Source: Candidatus Villigracilis affinis (GTDB lineage: Bacteria; Chloroflexota; Anaerolineae; Anaerolineales; Villigracilaceae). Taken from it: DNA of 64,000 nucleotides. Below are positions 1 through 8,003 of the stretch, piece after piece; the stretch's first letter is position 1, and the number at the start of each line of letters is the position of its first letter. The position numbers and the translations under genes are program-made. Location of the stretch: assembly GCA_016718275.1 (NCBI GenBank), contig JADKEA010000019.1:62001-126000 (forward strand), given 5' to 3'. The notes under the pieces were generated by a model. That model saw nothing but the letters and a program-made list of their open reading frames with translations. It ran no database searches and had not been told where the DNA came from.

Positions 1-293
1 TCCAGAAAAAGAACCGATTGCCCAAACGAGCAGGAGATTTCCACAGCGAGGGTGGATCCGCGTGACGGGGAGAAAATGTCGTAGATGCCGCAATCCGCGG
101 GAAGAGAAAGTGGAAGTTCGCTGAGGGGCGCGAGTTCTTCGGAAAATTGGATCAGTGCGGGCGGGTTGAGCCGAACGGCGGCGAGGATGTTTTTTGCGGG
201 AGGTTGGGGAGTGGGGGAGCAGGAAATTAAGGATGAAAGATAAAGGATCAAGGATGAAAGATGGGAAAGGCGATACTTGCTGGATTTTTTCAT
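1..293 (-). CDS. N-terminal part of a secreted lipoprotein (runs off the left edge)
   Basis: An open frame runs from an ATG at 291-293 to the window edge (97 codons seen). It begins MKK, has a hydrophobic stretch rich in Leu and Ser, and then a lipobox-like LISC at about residues 21-24, followed by a Pro/Thr-rich linker. This is the layout of a Sec/SPII lipoprotein. The hydrophobic stretch is encoded by a period-7 DNA repeat (231-268), so the signal peptide may derive from repeat DNA. A -10 box lies 6 nt upstream of the ATG. The mature part is too short to name a family. It is divergent from surE. Confidence 0.5.
   Translation of the reverse strand, partial: MKKSSKYRLSHLSSLILYLSSLISCSPTPQPPAKNILAAVRLNPPALIQFSEELAPLSELPLSLPADCGIYDIFSPSRGSTLAVEISCSFGQSVLFL
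231..268. repeat. Degenerate heptanucleotide repeat (GGATGAA / AGATAAA type)
   Basis: About five consecutive 7-nt units related to ggatgaa and agataaa are read on the plus strand. The array lies inside the 5' end of the lipoprotein ORF and encodes part of its hydrophobic signal sequence on the minus strand. Confidence 0.6.
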
Positions 294-299
294 GTGGGG

Positions 300-305
300 A
301 TTATA
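300..305 (-). promoter_or_regulatory. -10 box, leaderless type
   Basis: TATAAT on the minus strand ends 6 nt before the lipoprotein ATG (291-293). That spacing puts the transcription start at or next to the start codon. I see no good -35 box. The sequence here is near-palindromic (ATTATAAT), so it could also serve surE on the plus strand with a leader of about 40 nt. Confidence 0.4.
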
Positions 306-314
306 ATCATCAGG

Positions 315-349
315 AAATCTAAAATCGTAAATCAAAAATCGGAAATTGA
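315..349. repeat. Degenerate heptanucleotide repeat (AAATCTA / AAATCGT type)
   Basis: Five consecutive 7-nt units share AAAT at the same phase. The array ends 3 nt before the surE ATG and occupies the place of its Shine-Dalgarno sequence. Confidence 0.65.
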
Positions 350-352
350 CTC

Positions 353-1117
353 ATGCACATACTTGTAACCAACGATGACGGCGTGCAGGCGCCCGGACTC
401 CTCGCTCTGGCGAAGGAAATGCGTAAACTTGGCAAAGTGACCGTCTTTGCGCCCGATAAGAACTGGTCGGCTTCGGGGCATGTGAAAACGATGGAACGTC
501 CGCTGCGTGTGCGCGAAGTGCTGCTCGCGGATGGGACGCCTGCCTTCGCTTCAGACGGCGCGCCTTCAGATTGTGTGGCTTTGCCGCTGCTTGGCTTGAT
601 CGAAAAGCAGGTGGACCTGGTCGTTTCGGGCATCAACCCGAATGCCAATCTTGGCCATGATGTGACCTATTCTGGAACCGTCACCGCGGCAATGGAAGGC
701 GTGATCGCGGGCGTGAAAGGCATTGCGGTTTCGCTTGATTCGCCCGAGGGCTTCAAAGGTGTGTTGGATTATTCCACCGCGGCCATTGTTGCCCGCCGCG
801 TCGCAAAAAAGGTGATGGCCGATGGTCTGCCCGAAGGCGTGGTGATGAATGTCAATGTGCCGTATTTGAAGAAGGAAAAACTCAAAGGCTACATGATCAC
901 CCGTCAGGGCTTGCGCGTGTATCGCGATGCATTGGATGAGCGCGTTGATCCGCGCGGCAAGCCGTATTACTGGATCGGCGGCGAAGCCCCCACCGGCGTG
1001 GACGAGCCCGGCACCGATTTCGGCGCCCTGCGCGCAGGCTATGTGTCCATCACGCCGCTGCAATTGGATCTGACCCACTACAAGGCGATGGATGTGTTGA
1101 AGAAGTGGAAGTTTTAG
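353..1117 (+). CDS. surE: 5'/3'-nucleotidase SurE
   Basis: A 254-residue protein of the SurE family: divalent-metal phosphatases that dephosphorylate nucleoside monophosphates and short polyphosphate in the cytoplasm. NDDG is at residues 7-10 (metal ligands D8 and D9), the conserved Ser is at 39 in NWSASGH, and SGINPNANLG carries the Asn at 95. These match the metal-binding set known from the E. coli enzyme. Length is normal. The ATG lacks a recognisable Shine-Dalgarno because a 7-nt repeat array abuts it. It stands alone between a divergent lipoprotein and a small hypothetical gene. Confidence 0.95.
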   Translation: MHILVTNDDGVQAPGLLALAKEMRKLGKVTVFAPDKNWSASGHVKTMERPLRVREVLLADGTPAFASDGAPSDCVALPLLGLIEKQVDLVVSGINPNANLGHDVTYSGTVTAAMEGVIAGVKGIAVSLDSPEGFKGVLDYSTAAIVARRVAKKVMADGLPEGVVMNVNVPYLKKEKLKGYMITRQGLRVYRDALDERVDPRGKPYYWIGGEAPTGVDEPGTDFGALRAGYVSITPLQLDLTHYKAMDVLKKWKF

Positions 1118-1118
1118 G

Positions 1119-1176
1119 AATGGATGGTGGATGATAGACGGTGGACCACGGTCAATTGTCTATCGTCCACTGTCTT
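1119..1176. repeat. Heptanucleotide repeat folding into a hairpin downstream of surE
   Basis: The stretch reads as eight degenerate 7-nt units (ggatggt, ggatgat, agacggt and so on). Its halves are inverted: 1127-1139 pairs with 1158-1170 with one mismatch around an 18-nt loop. It could stop transcription after surE, but there is no clean T-run. The same sequence style recurs at 6088-6115 and 26028-26078. Confidence 0.6.
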
Positions 1177-1192
1177 TTATTGAGAGGCTTTT

Positions 1193-1474
1193 ATGGATTT
1201 CCTGAAAAAATTATTTAGTGGCACCCCCGCGAAAGCGGAAAAACGCTATCACACCTTCTCCGTCAAATGCATGCGCTGCGGAGAGGTGGTCGAAGGCCGT
1301 ATTGACCTGGACAATGAACTGAGCGTGGAATACGAATCGAATCGCGATGTGTATTATGGCCGCAAAGTATTAATGGGCAGCGGCCGCTGCTTTCAACGCA
1401 TGGAAGTGGAATTGAAATTCAGCTATGATCGTCGCTTATTGGATCAACATGTTACTGGTGGAGAATTTGTGTGA
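1193..1474 (+). CDS. Small hypothetical protein
   Basis: A 93-residue protein that I do not recognise. It has an amphipathic lysine-rich N-terminus (MDFLKKLF), then KCMRCGEVVEGRIDL, a zinc-ribbon-like CxxC half-site, and a charged C-terminus; there is no signal peptide or membrane segment. The start is supported by a GAGAGG Shine-Dalgarno about 6 nt upstream. Its stop TGA overlaps the ATG of the next gene, an ASCH-domain protein, so the two are probably translated together. With only one visible CxxC, metal binding would need a partner or a dimer. Confidence 0.65.
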   Translation: MDFLKKLFSGTPAKAEKRYHTFSVKCMRCGEVVEGRIDLDNELSVEYESNRDVYYGRKVLMGSGRCFQRMEVELKFSYDRRLLDQHVTGGEFV

Positions 1475-1941
1475 TGGACGAGTCAACTTTAGATCATTAT
1501 TGGTATGCGTTTTTGCACAGCCTGCCGCCCAATTCGCGGTATTTTGGCAAAGCCTATATTGCCGAAGGTTTTGGGGATAGCCCCAATCTCGCGCAGGAAC
1601 TCGGTCAACTTGTAGTGGATGGGATCAAGACGGGCACATGCTCCGCACTTTGGGAGTGGGAAGCCGAAGGGAAAAACATTCCGCAGCCCGGGCTGATCAC
1701 CATTGTTTTGAACGGGAACGGGGATCCCATGTGCATCATCGAGACCATGGAAGTCTTCGTTTGCCGCTATCGCGATGTGGATGAGGAATTCGCCGAATCC
1801 GAAGGCGAAGGCGATCATTCGCTCGAATACTGGCGCAGGGCTCATAAAAATTTCTTTTCGCGCGTGCTTCCGAAAATTGGCAGGGAATTCAGCGAAGACA
1901 TGCCGCTGGTCTGTGAACGCTTCAAGGTCATCTATAAATAG
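1474..1941 (+). CDS. ASCH-domain protein
   Basis: About 155 residues. The sequence has the ASCH (ASC-1 homology) pattern: an aromatic-rich start, LVVDGIKTGTCSALWEWE with the conserved K-T-G-T run, a Pro-Gly turn before a beta strand (IVLNGNGDP), a VFVCRYRDVDEEFA segment, then EGEGD followed by WRRAH. ASCH domains have a PUA-like fold and are thought to bind RNA; some hydrolyse N4-acylated cytidines. I chose the ATG at 1474, which overlaps the preceding stop, over the in-frame GTG at 1471. The substrate is not predictable from sequence alone. Confidence 0.8.
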   Translation: MDESTLDHYWYAFLHSLPPNSRYFGKAYIAEGFGDSPNLAQELGQLVVDGIKTGTCSALWEWEAEGKNIPQPGLITIVLNGNGDPMCIIETMEVFVCRYRDVDEEFAESEGEGDHSLEYWRRAHKNFFSRVLPKIGREFSEDMPLVCERFKVIYK

Positions 1942-1953
1942 AAAGAGGTTGTT

Positions 1954-2643
1954 GTGAAACGCTTTCTGCCTTTGGTGTTGATGCTTGTTCTTTTTACCAC
2001 GGCCTGCATTCCAGATATTGCCAGGGAAATTGCGCCCGCCGCCGCGGAATCAGCTTCCACGCCTGTGCCTGTTGAAAAATCCCTTTCCTCCTTCAATCCC
2101 ATTCAAGGGACAAGTTATCTCATGGCGGGAATCATTCCCAAGCCAGCCACACGTGAGACGAGTCTCAATCCATTTCAGTGGATCAACAGTAGTTTATCCT
2201 CCGGGTACTCGCCATATTTCACCTACAATTACGTGTTCTTCAATGTGAATACGGAAGCCTATCACCGACTCCTGCCGACCAACGAGTATGTCATTAATCA
2301 AACTACTGGTTTTCCGCAATTGGTCTATGATCCCGCCAACCCCGATCAGCCCGCGCCGGTAGTTGAGTTTTGGGTCTATGGCGTTGTCAAAGCCGACAGC
2401 AATGCCGATGGCTTTCTTGATTATCGCGATAAATTCACAGCCGCCATTTCAGATGTCGGCGGAAACGGCTATACCGAATTGATCGAAAATGTGGATGCCG
2501 TCCTCTCGCAGTATTACAAGGACAATCTCAACCTGTTCATTATTTACACGGCCAGCGAAAAGAACTTCATCGCCAAAATTAATCCATCCACGCGCGAACT
2601 CGTCTCCACTACCGAAATGGATCTGGGAGAAGACGTCAAATAA
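1954..2643 (+). CDS. Hypothetical lipoprotein
   Basis: A 229-residue protein starting at a GTG preceded by an AAAGAGG Shine-Dalgarno. The N-terminus (KR, a Leu-rich core, then LFTTAC) is a clear lipoprotein signal with the lipid-modified Cys at about residue 18. The mature part has no transmembrane segment and no family I can name. It contains a DSNADGFLDYRD segment resembling an EF-hand or dockerin-type calcium loop (D-x-N-x-D-G-x-x-D). It is expected outside the membrane. The stop TAA is followed almost directly by the ATG of a membrane protein. Confidence 0.75.
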   Translation: MKRFLPLVLMLVLFTTACIPDIAREIAPAAAESASTPVPVEKSLSSFNPIQGTSYLMAGIIPKPATRETSLNPFQWINSSLSSGYSPYFTYNYVFFNVNTEAYHRLLPTNEYVINQTTGFPQLVYDPANPDQPAPVVEFWVYGVVKADSNADGFLDYRDKFTAAISDVGGNGYTELIENVDAVLSQYYKDNLNLFIIYTASEKNFIAKINPSTRELVSTTEMDLGEDVK

Positions 2644-2644
2644 A

Positions 2645-4165
2645 ATGCGGCGCATCACAACGCTCGTTCTCATTTTGCTTGCCGTTCTTCTCATCGCGCA
2701 AGCAGCATTTTCCCTGCAATGGCCCATCGCCCACGACGAAGCGCCCCTTCTTTATGAAGCCTTCCTCATGCACAGCGAGGGCCGCGTTCCCTACCGCGAC
2801 CTCTTCGATTTTCAAATGCCAGGCAGTTTCGCCGCCTATTACCTGCTTGGCAGATTGAGCGGCTTCAGCGGATTCTTCCGTCTGCGCCTGCTTGATCTTG
2901 GCATTCTTGCCGCGCTGCTCACTATCACATTTTTATTCATGCGCCGTTTTGGCAAACCAGTCGCATTCGCCGCCGCGATTCTCTTTGGGCTGAAATACAT
3001 GCAGGGCGGCGCGTTTATGTCGTTGCAGCGCGAATATCTCTTGCTTGGCTTTGTCGCACTCGCCGTCTGGTTATCCATGCGGGATGTCTTGACCTATAAG
3101 CATCGTCTGCTCATTGGGATTCTCTTCGGTCTATCGGCAGTGATCAAACCCCACGCCGCGCTCGGACTCCTCCCGATCCTGCTCTTTGACATCATAGACC
3201 TGATCCAACGCCGAAAGTTGACTCTACTAAAATCTGCCACTACCAGCACCCTCCCTATTGGAATCGGATTTGCCCTTCCTGTCCTCGCTGTGATCGCATG
3301 GCTCGCCCTCACCGACGCGCTGACTCCCTTCATTGACATTGCCCTCCACTATTGGCCGCTCTATGCCCAAGTCAACGGGCAGATGGAGATCACTGAATCG
3401 GGGACGAGAATTCCATTTTTGCTGAATCAGTCCCTTCGTCTGGGTGGACACGCGCTTTGGTTCATCCCTGCTTTATTGGGTGTGTATCTCGTCCCGCAGG
3501 AAAATAAAAGACAAGCGTATCTGCTTGCTGGCCTTGCTGTTTGTTATGCTATTTACCCCGCGTTCTCGGGTCAATTTTTCGAATATCACTACATTCCATT
3601 TATCTATTTCATCGTCATCCTCGCCTCCCTCGCCCTCACCGAACAACATCCACTTTCCATTTTTCGATTACCCCCCTCTTTCCTCTTTCTTCTTTCTTCA
3701 CTGATTTTTTTATTTACCATTGCCGTCACTATCCGTCCCTCCAATACCTTCCTCCGCCAAATCCAAAACCGCCCCATCGCCAAGACCACAGACCGTGCCG
3801 AAGAGATCGCCAGTTACCTCGAAGAAAATATGCAGGTGGGTGATACCGTCCAGCCATTGGATTGGACAGGCGGCACCCTGCTCGCCATGCTTGAAACACG
3901 CGCGCCTCTCGCCACGAAATATGTTTTCGATTTTTATTTCTATCATCATGTTTCAACGCCCTACATTCAAAACCTGCGCGCTGATTTCATGGACGAATTG
4001 CAGGCGGCGAATCCGCGCTTCATCGTTGAAGTCATCGCCGTGGATAAGCCCTGGCTCACCGGCCCAGATACCAGCCGCGAATTTCCTGAATTGCGCGCAT
4101 TTCTGAAAGAGAATTATTCCGTTACAATCCTTGAAGATGATTATATAATTTACGAAAAGCGCTAG
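2645..4165 (+). CDS. Multi-pass membrane protein, GT-C (ArnT/PMT-like) glycosyltransferase-like
   Basis: About 506 residues with a hydrophobic N-terminal helix followed by HDEAPLLYEA and GRVPYRDLFDF, and many later hydrophobic helices. The acidic pair in the first outer loop (here DE after an H) and the YRDLFD loop are typical of GT-C enzymes that move sugars from polyprenyl-phosphate carriers on the outer membrane face. A soluble C-terminal part of about 110 residues follows the last helix. The ATG at 2645 lies 1 nt after the previous stop. The acceptor and sugar are unknown. A second GT-C-like gene follows. Confidence 0.75.
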   Translation: MRRITTLVLILLAVLLIAQAAFSLQWPIAHDEAPLLYEAFLMHSEGRVPYRDLFDFQMPGSFAAYYLLGRLSGFSGFFRLRLLDLGILAALLTITFLFMRRFGKPVAFAAAILFGLKYMQGGAFMSLQREYLLLGFVALAVWLSMRDVLTYKHRLLIGILFGLSAVIKPHAALGLLPILLFDIIDLIQRRKLTLLKSATTSTLPIGIGFALPVLAVIAWLALTDALTPFIDIALHYWPLYAQVNGQMEITESGTRIPFLLNQSLRLGGHALWFIPALLGVYLVPQENKRQAYLLAGLAVCYAIYPAFSGQFFEYHYIPFIYFIVILASLALTEQHPLSIFRLPPSFLFLLSSLIFLFTIAVTIRPSNTFLRQIQNRPIAKTTDRAEEIASYLEENMQVGDTVQPLDWTGGTLLAMLETRAPLATKYVFDFYFYHHVSTPYIQNLRADFMDELQAANPRFIVEVIAVDKPWLTGPDTSREFPELRAFLKENYSVTILEDDYIIYEKR

Positions 4166-4172
4166 ATTGGCT

Positions 4173-4189
4173 GGGTGCGTCGCACTCTC
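4173..4189. repeat. Short interspersed palindromic repeat, copy 1
   Basis: A 17-nt element with the perfect 5-bp inverted arms GTGCG and CGCAC around one T. A copy with a single mismatch (A at the centre) lies at 58675-58691. Both copies sit just downstream of the stop codon of a GT-C-like gene. Confidence 0.5.
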
Positions 4190-4196
4190 GCTGTTC

Positions 4197-5696
4197 ATGG
4201 TCAAGCATCTTTCCCGCATCACCTACCTTTATCTCACCATCCCATTCATCATCTTTTGCATGGGCTGGCTGCGCTTATCTGTTGCGATTCCAGTTGTGGC
4301 TGTCATTGTGTGGGCGCTGTGGCAGATATTCAAACAGGAGCAATTCGAACAATCTTCCCCTGTCCCTGTGCGCTGGTTACTGATTACTGCTCTCATCATT
4401 GGCCTTTGGGTCTTCCTCTCTGGTGTGGGTGGATATGCCTTTCAAAATTGGGACCATCACTGGCGCAATGCGGTCTTCCGCGACCTTGTGACGAACGGCT
4501 GGCCTGTCGTTTATTCCTCCCCCGAGCGTGGACCAATCACCATGTTGGTGTATTACGTGGGCTACTGGCTTCCTGCCGCGCTTGCCGGGCGCATTCTCGG
4601 ATGGGGTGTTGCCAACTTCATCCTCTTCCTGTGGACATGGTTTGGTGTTTTGCTCACGGTTTTGCATTTAAATCTAAAACTCAAGACATCATTGGTCAAA
4701 TCCGCGCTGTTGCTGATCTTCTTCAGTGGATTGGATGTCATCGGCACATTGCTTTTCGCAAAGGACTATCCGACACTCTGGCCGCCAGTGCAGCATCTTG
4801 AAATTTGGTCGGGCGGCGATTTGCAATACTCATCGTTCACCACGCAGTTGTTTTGGGTGTTCAATCAAGCTGTCCCTGCGTGGCTGTGTATTGCGCTGAT
4901 CCTGTCAACGGTCCGCAATGATGCGCAGACTCTTTCGCAGAAAGGATTTGTTTGGGCGTTGTCCTTTTTCTTTGCGCCGCTGGCTTCCATCGGGTTGATC
5001 CCCTATCTCATGATTGATCTTTTCACTTTGACCGATTGGAAATCGTTTTTCAAATCCATTCGCGTTGACCTTTTGCTTGCCACAGGAATTATCTTTCTTC
5101 TTTCTTATTTCTTTTTCTCCTCTAATACTGCCGCACAGGAACGCGGATTTCAGTTGATCGCGCTGAAGGATTTACTGGTTTTCTTTTTGCTCGATGGCGG
5201 TATCTTTTGGTTGATGCTGGCTCCATCCAAATGGCGTGACCCGCGCTGGGCAGTGACGGGGATTCTGCTTTTGCTCATGCCGTTCATTCAACTCGGCAAT
5301 GGCCGCGATTTTGTGATGCGCGCTTCGATCGCGCCGCTGTTTTATTTGATGACGATGGTCGGTGAAACTATTTTGAATAAAGTCACATCACGCGGTTTAA
5401 TTATCACTTTTTACGTTTTACTTGTTCTCGGTGCGTTGACTCCGCTTTACGAGATCAATCGCTCTGTCTCGCGGACCTACGAGTATTATGTTGTGCTGGA
5501 TGAAATACAGCGCGCCCAACCGAACGTTGAAGCTGCCACACATCTTGAGAAGGGTGGCGCGCCCGAGCTTGAGCATCCCAATGCCATCCTCGCCGATGAT
5601 ATTTACACGCTCGCGTATATGCAGGATAAACTCTCGAAGAATTTCATTGCCAATGTCAGGCAGTCGTTGTATTACCGTTATCTATCGGCCCGCTAA
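4197..5696 (+). CDS. Multi-pass membrane protein, possible GT-C-type transferase
   Basis: About 499 residues, almost entirely hydrophobic helices with short loops and a short soluble tail. An outer-loop segment (ENWDHH-like, read FQNWDHHWRNAVFRDL) carries a WDHHWRN motif, and GPITMLVYYVGYWLPAAL follows. This arrangement recalls large integral glycosyltransferases or polymerases, but no catalytic motif is certain. I preferred the ATG at 4197 to an upstream TTG at 4167 because the upstream codons overlap a repeat element and are not hydrophobic. It is probably co-expressed with the preceding GT-C gene. Confidence 0.6.
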   Translation: MVKHLSRITYLYLTIPFIIFCMGWLRLSVAIPVVAVIVWALWQIFKQEQFEQSSPVPVRWLLITALIIGLWVFLSGVGGYAFQNWDHHWRNAVFRDLVTNGWPVVYSSPERGPITMLVYYVGYWLPAALAGRILGWGVANFILFLWTWFGVLLTVLHLNLKLKTSLVKSALLLIFFSGLDVIGTLLFAKDYPTLWPPVQHLEIWSGGDLQYSSFTTQLFWVFNQAVPAWLCIALILSTVRNDAQTLSQKGFVWALSFFFAPLASIGLIPYLMIDLFTLTDWKSFFKSIRVDLLLATGIIFLLSYFFFSSNTAAQERGFQLIALKDLLVFFLLDGGIFWLMLAPSKWRDPRWAVTGILLLLMPFIQLGNGRDFVMRASIAPLFYLMTMVGETILNKVTSRGLIITFYVLLVLGALTPLYEINRSVSRTYEYYVVLDEIQRAQPNVEAATHLEKGGAPELEHPNAILADDIYTLAYMQDKLSKNFIANVRQSLYYRYLSAR

Positions 5697-5723
5697 TTTG
5701 AATTATAAAAAAGGAAAACTCAC

Positions 5724-6089
5724 ATGGCACAACTTTCGTCTCCTCCAAACCCTGATGCTTTCAATACCCTGGTCTGGGACATCGTCCGCATGATTCCGCG
5801 CGGAAAAGTCGCTTCGTATGGACAGATCGCAAAAATGATCCCGCCGCCCGCTGGTGTGGATGCTGACACGTACCTGGAATTTGGCGGGCTTTGGGTCAGC
5901 GGCGCGGTGGCAAGCTGCCCCGATGATGTGCCGTGGCAGAGAGTGATCAACTCAAAAGGCGAGATCAGCGAACGTAACGGACTGGAAGCCAGAAGGCATA
6001 AACTTTTACTTGATGACGAAGGCGTTCTTTTTAATGTAAGAGGCCGTATTGATATGAAGAAATATGGCTGGAATGGAAAGATAAAATAG
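5724..6089 (+). CDS. Alkyltransferase-like (ATL) DNA-lesion-binding protein, copy 1
   Basis: A 121-residue protein with the DNA-binding domain of O6-alkylguanine-DNA alkyltransferase. It has the helix-turn-helix GKVASYGQIAKMI at 27-39 and the VPWQRVINSKG segment at 69-79. True methyltransferases carry PCHR at the active site; here it is P70-W71-Q72-R73, so the acceptor Cys is absent. ATL proteins flip and bind alkylated guanines and route them to nucleotide excision repair. The start has a good AAAGGAAA Shine-Dalgarno. It is tandemly duplicated with the next gene. Confidence 0.88.
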   Translation: MAQLSSPPNPDAFNTLVWDIVRMIPRGKVASYGQIAKMIPPPAGVDADTYLEFGGLWVSGAVASCPDDVPWQRVINSKGEISERNGLEARRHKLLLDDEGVLFNVRGRIDMKKYGWNGKIK

Positions 6090-6115
6090 ACGATGGACCA
6101 TTGTTCATTGTCAAA
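6088..6115. repeat. Heptanucleotide repeat between the two ATL genes
   Basis: Four 7-nt units (agacgat, ggaccat, tgttcat, tgtcaaa) start within the stop codon of the first ATL gene. They belong to the same family as 1119-1176 and 26028-26078. Confidence 0.5.
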
Positions 6116-6129
6116 GAAAGGACAACCCC

Positions 6130-6519
6130 ATGCCATCCTTCTCTTCCCCCCCTAACCCGCAAGCTTTCTACGAACAAGTTTGGGCGATTACCCGCTTAAT
6201 TCCGCGCGGAAAAGTCGCCACCTACGGACAGATCGCAAAAATGATCCCTCCGCCCAATGGCGTGGAACTCGAAGCCTATGTCGCGTTCGCTCCGCGTTGG
6301 GTGGGTGGTGCAATGGCAAACTGCCCCGATGACGTGCCCTGGCAGCGCGTCATCAACTCGCAAGGCAAGATCAGCGAACGCCCCGGCGCGGAACGGCAAC
6401 GTCCGCTGCTCGAAGCCGAAGGCGTGATCTTCGACGCCAAAGGCAAAGTAGATTTGAAAAAGTTTGGCTGGAGTGGAAAAGACGAAAGCGACATCCCGCA
6501 ACAGCCGTCATTGTTTTAG
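6130..6519 (+). CDS. Alkyltransferase-like (ATL) protein, copy 2, with clamp-binding-like C-terminus
   Basis: A 129-residue paralogue of the preceding gene. It has the same helix-turn-helix (GKVATYGQIAKMI) and the same Cys-less P70-W71-Q72-R73. The two differ most in the segment before PDDVPW and at the C-terminus. This copy has an extra acidic tail ending QQPSLF, which fits the beta-clamp-binding consensus QxxLF. It likely recognises alkylated bases and may be recruited by the replication clamp, which is inference. A GAAAGGA Shine-Dalgarno precedes the ATG. Tandem duplication followed by divergence is the simplest history. Confidence 0.88.
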   Translation: MPSFSSPPNPQAFYEQVWAITRLIPRGKVATYGQIAKMIPPPNGVELEAYVAFAPRWVGGAMANCPDDVPWQRVINSQGKISERPGAERQRPLLEAEGVIFDAKGKVDLKKFGWSGKDESDIPQQPSLF

Positions 6520-6554
6520 CGGTTTCTCAAATCATCTTTTCAGGGAATCTATCC

Positions 6555-6911
6555 ATGCAATCTCAGGAAAAACCAACAAAGTTCGGCATCATTTCATCCA
6601 TCCTCGCCATTCTCCTTAGTGTGATTTGGTGTGTTTATATCGTTATCTTAATGATCTACACTCAACGCGAAGTGACGAGCATCAACGTGACTAGCGCATT
6701 GGTGTCCGTCGTCTTTTTTTATGGCGGCCTATTGGTCATGGCTGTGCTGAACTTTTTGATGACCATTACAGGCATGGTTCTTAGCGTTCTTTCCTTACGA
6801 AAAGGCGAACCCAAACGTTTTTTTGCCATTGTAGGCTTTGTGATCAATTTCCTGTGGCTCCTGCCGTACTGTATTGGTTGTTTCACTTTCTTCCTGCCTC
6901 TCGATTCATGA
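6555..6911 (+). CDS. Small DUF4190-like membrane protein, paralogue 1
   Basis: A 118-residue protein beginning with a short polar MQSQEKPTKFG segment, then two or three hydrophobic helices. The loop SLRKGEPKRFFAIVGFVINF matches the DUF4190-type pattern (ALRKGQ-R-GxAIAGLVLNF). It is clearly related to the protein at 8062-8454, which starts MQSPEKPTRLG and carries MALRKQDPKRGLAIAGLVLNF-like sequence. The two paralogues flank a CPBP protease. Function is unknown; DUF4190 proteins are small inner-membrane proteins. Confidence 0.75.
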   Translation: MQSQEKPTKFGIISSILAILLSVIWCVYIVILMIYTQREVTSINVTSALVSVVFFYGGLLVMAVLNFLMTITGMVLSVLSLRKGEPKRFFAIVGFVINFLWLLPYCIGCFTFFLPLDS

Positions 6912-6930
6912 GTTATTGCCGCAATGGCTC

Positions 6931-7050
6931 ATGTTCATTCCCACGGTCTTCTTCTTTTTCGTTCTGGCTCTCCCCTTTCCAATCATTGCAACGGGAACAA
7001 TTTTCGCCTGTTTTACGTATAAGCTCCAACCACCTCACGGAAAGTCATAG
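6931..7050 (+). CDS. Possible 39-residue single-pass membrane peptide
   Basis: A short open frame between the DUF4190-like gene and the CPBP protease. It encodes one strongly hydrophobic helix (FIPTVFFFFVLALPF) and a polar tail ending PHGKS. The frame stays open upstream to a TTG at 6916. I see no good ribosome-binding site. It may instead be the remnant of a third small membrane gene. Confidence 0.3.
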   Translation: MFIPTVFFFFVLALPFPIIATGTIFACFTYKLQPPHGKS

Positions 7051-7059
7051 GGCATATGT

Positions 7060-7956
7060 ATGAAACAGAAGATCAATGATGTTCTCAAATCGTGCGCTGC
7101 ATGGTTCTTTGCAGTAATTTGGATCACTTCCATCATTTACTTGTTAATAACCGGAAATGGAGTGATCGGCTCAAGTGCCTTTGCTTTGGGCGTGCTGGTC
7201 TTCTCTGCCATCACCGTCGCCATCACCAAAGATGAGGCAGAGATATCAACCCCTGAAACGCGAAAGCCTATTTTGATGTGGACACAACTCCTAGTCGTTC
7301 TGTTCTTCGTTCTCTTAACAGGATATCGCGGATTTGTGTTCAATATGATGCCGGGCCGCTTAGTACAGATCCCCATCTGGTCCCTGTTTGCTGGTTGGTT
7401 CGAAAATCTCGGCGGACGGTACCTGCCAAACCTTGTAGACCATTCACCAGGGACGAATGCCGTAAACTTCGCCGGTTATTTCTTAATTCCACTGATCCTT
7501 TTGTTGTTGCTTGGCGCACGCCTCCCTGAGTTGGGGCTTGGGAAAGGTCACCGTGTTTGGCGTGTTGTTGCATTTTGGGTGAGCATTCCCGTGACCTTCT
7601 TCATCATCAACATTTTGAACGGTTCTACAACTCTCGTTCAACTGGCTCGGATGTTCTTTGGGAATCTCTTGCGAAATGGATTCTCAGAAGAATTTTTGTT
7701 TCGCGGTGCACTCCAAACGCGTCTAAAGCAATGGATGTCTTCCGATTGGGCGCTGGTCATTCAAGCCCTGGCATTCGCGGTTTGGCATCTTGGCACCGAC
7801 ACGCAGTTCATGGGCGGCGACGTTCTGCAAGGGCTGGCGCTTGGCATCGCCTCGCACAGTATGCTTGGGCTGGCACTGGGAATTATTTTCCAACGCACAC
7901 GCAATCTCATTGCGCCATCCATTGTTCATGTTGCCAACAACATGTTCGGGAGTTGA
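7060..7956 (+). CDS. CPBP family intramembrane metalloprotease
   Basis: A 298-residue polytopic protein. The C-terminal half carries the CPBP (CAAX protease and bacteriocin-processing, Abi) signature: SEEFLFRG near residues 209-216 (EExxxR), AFAVWHLG near 240 (FxxxH), and a final HVANN. These supply the glutamates and histidines of the membrane-embedded active site. The family includes prenyl-protein proteases and bacteriocin-immunity proteins; the substrate here is unknown. The gene is bracketed by two related DUF4190-like proteins and followed by a strong terminator. Confidence 0.88.
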   Translation: MKQKINDVLKSCAAWFFAVIWITSIIYLLITGNGVIGSSAFALGVLVFSAITVAITKDEAEISTPETRKPILMWTQLLVVLFFVLLTGYRGFVFNMMPGRLVQIPIWSLFAGWFENLGGRYLPNLVDHSPGTNAVNFAGYFLIPLILLLLLGARLPELGLGKGHRVWRVVAFWVSIPVTFFIINILNGSTTLVQLARMFFGNLLRNGFSEEFLFRGALQTRLKQWMSSDWALVIQALAFAVWHLGTDTQFMGGDVLQGLALGIASHSMLGLALGIIFQRTRNLIAPSIVHVANNMFGS

Positions 7957-7966
7957 TTTCAAAAAT

Positions 7967-8003
7967 ACAAAAAGAGACGGGCAGCCTGCCCGTCTCTTTT
8001 TGT
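7967..8003 (+). terminator. Rho-independent terminator after the CPBP protease
   Basis: A nearly perfect inverted repeat: 7967-7984 pairs with 7986-8003, with a GC-rich core and flanking A and T runs. It lies 11 nt after the protease stop. Confidence 0.85.
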
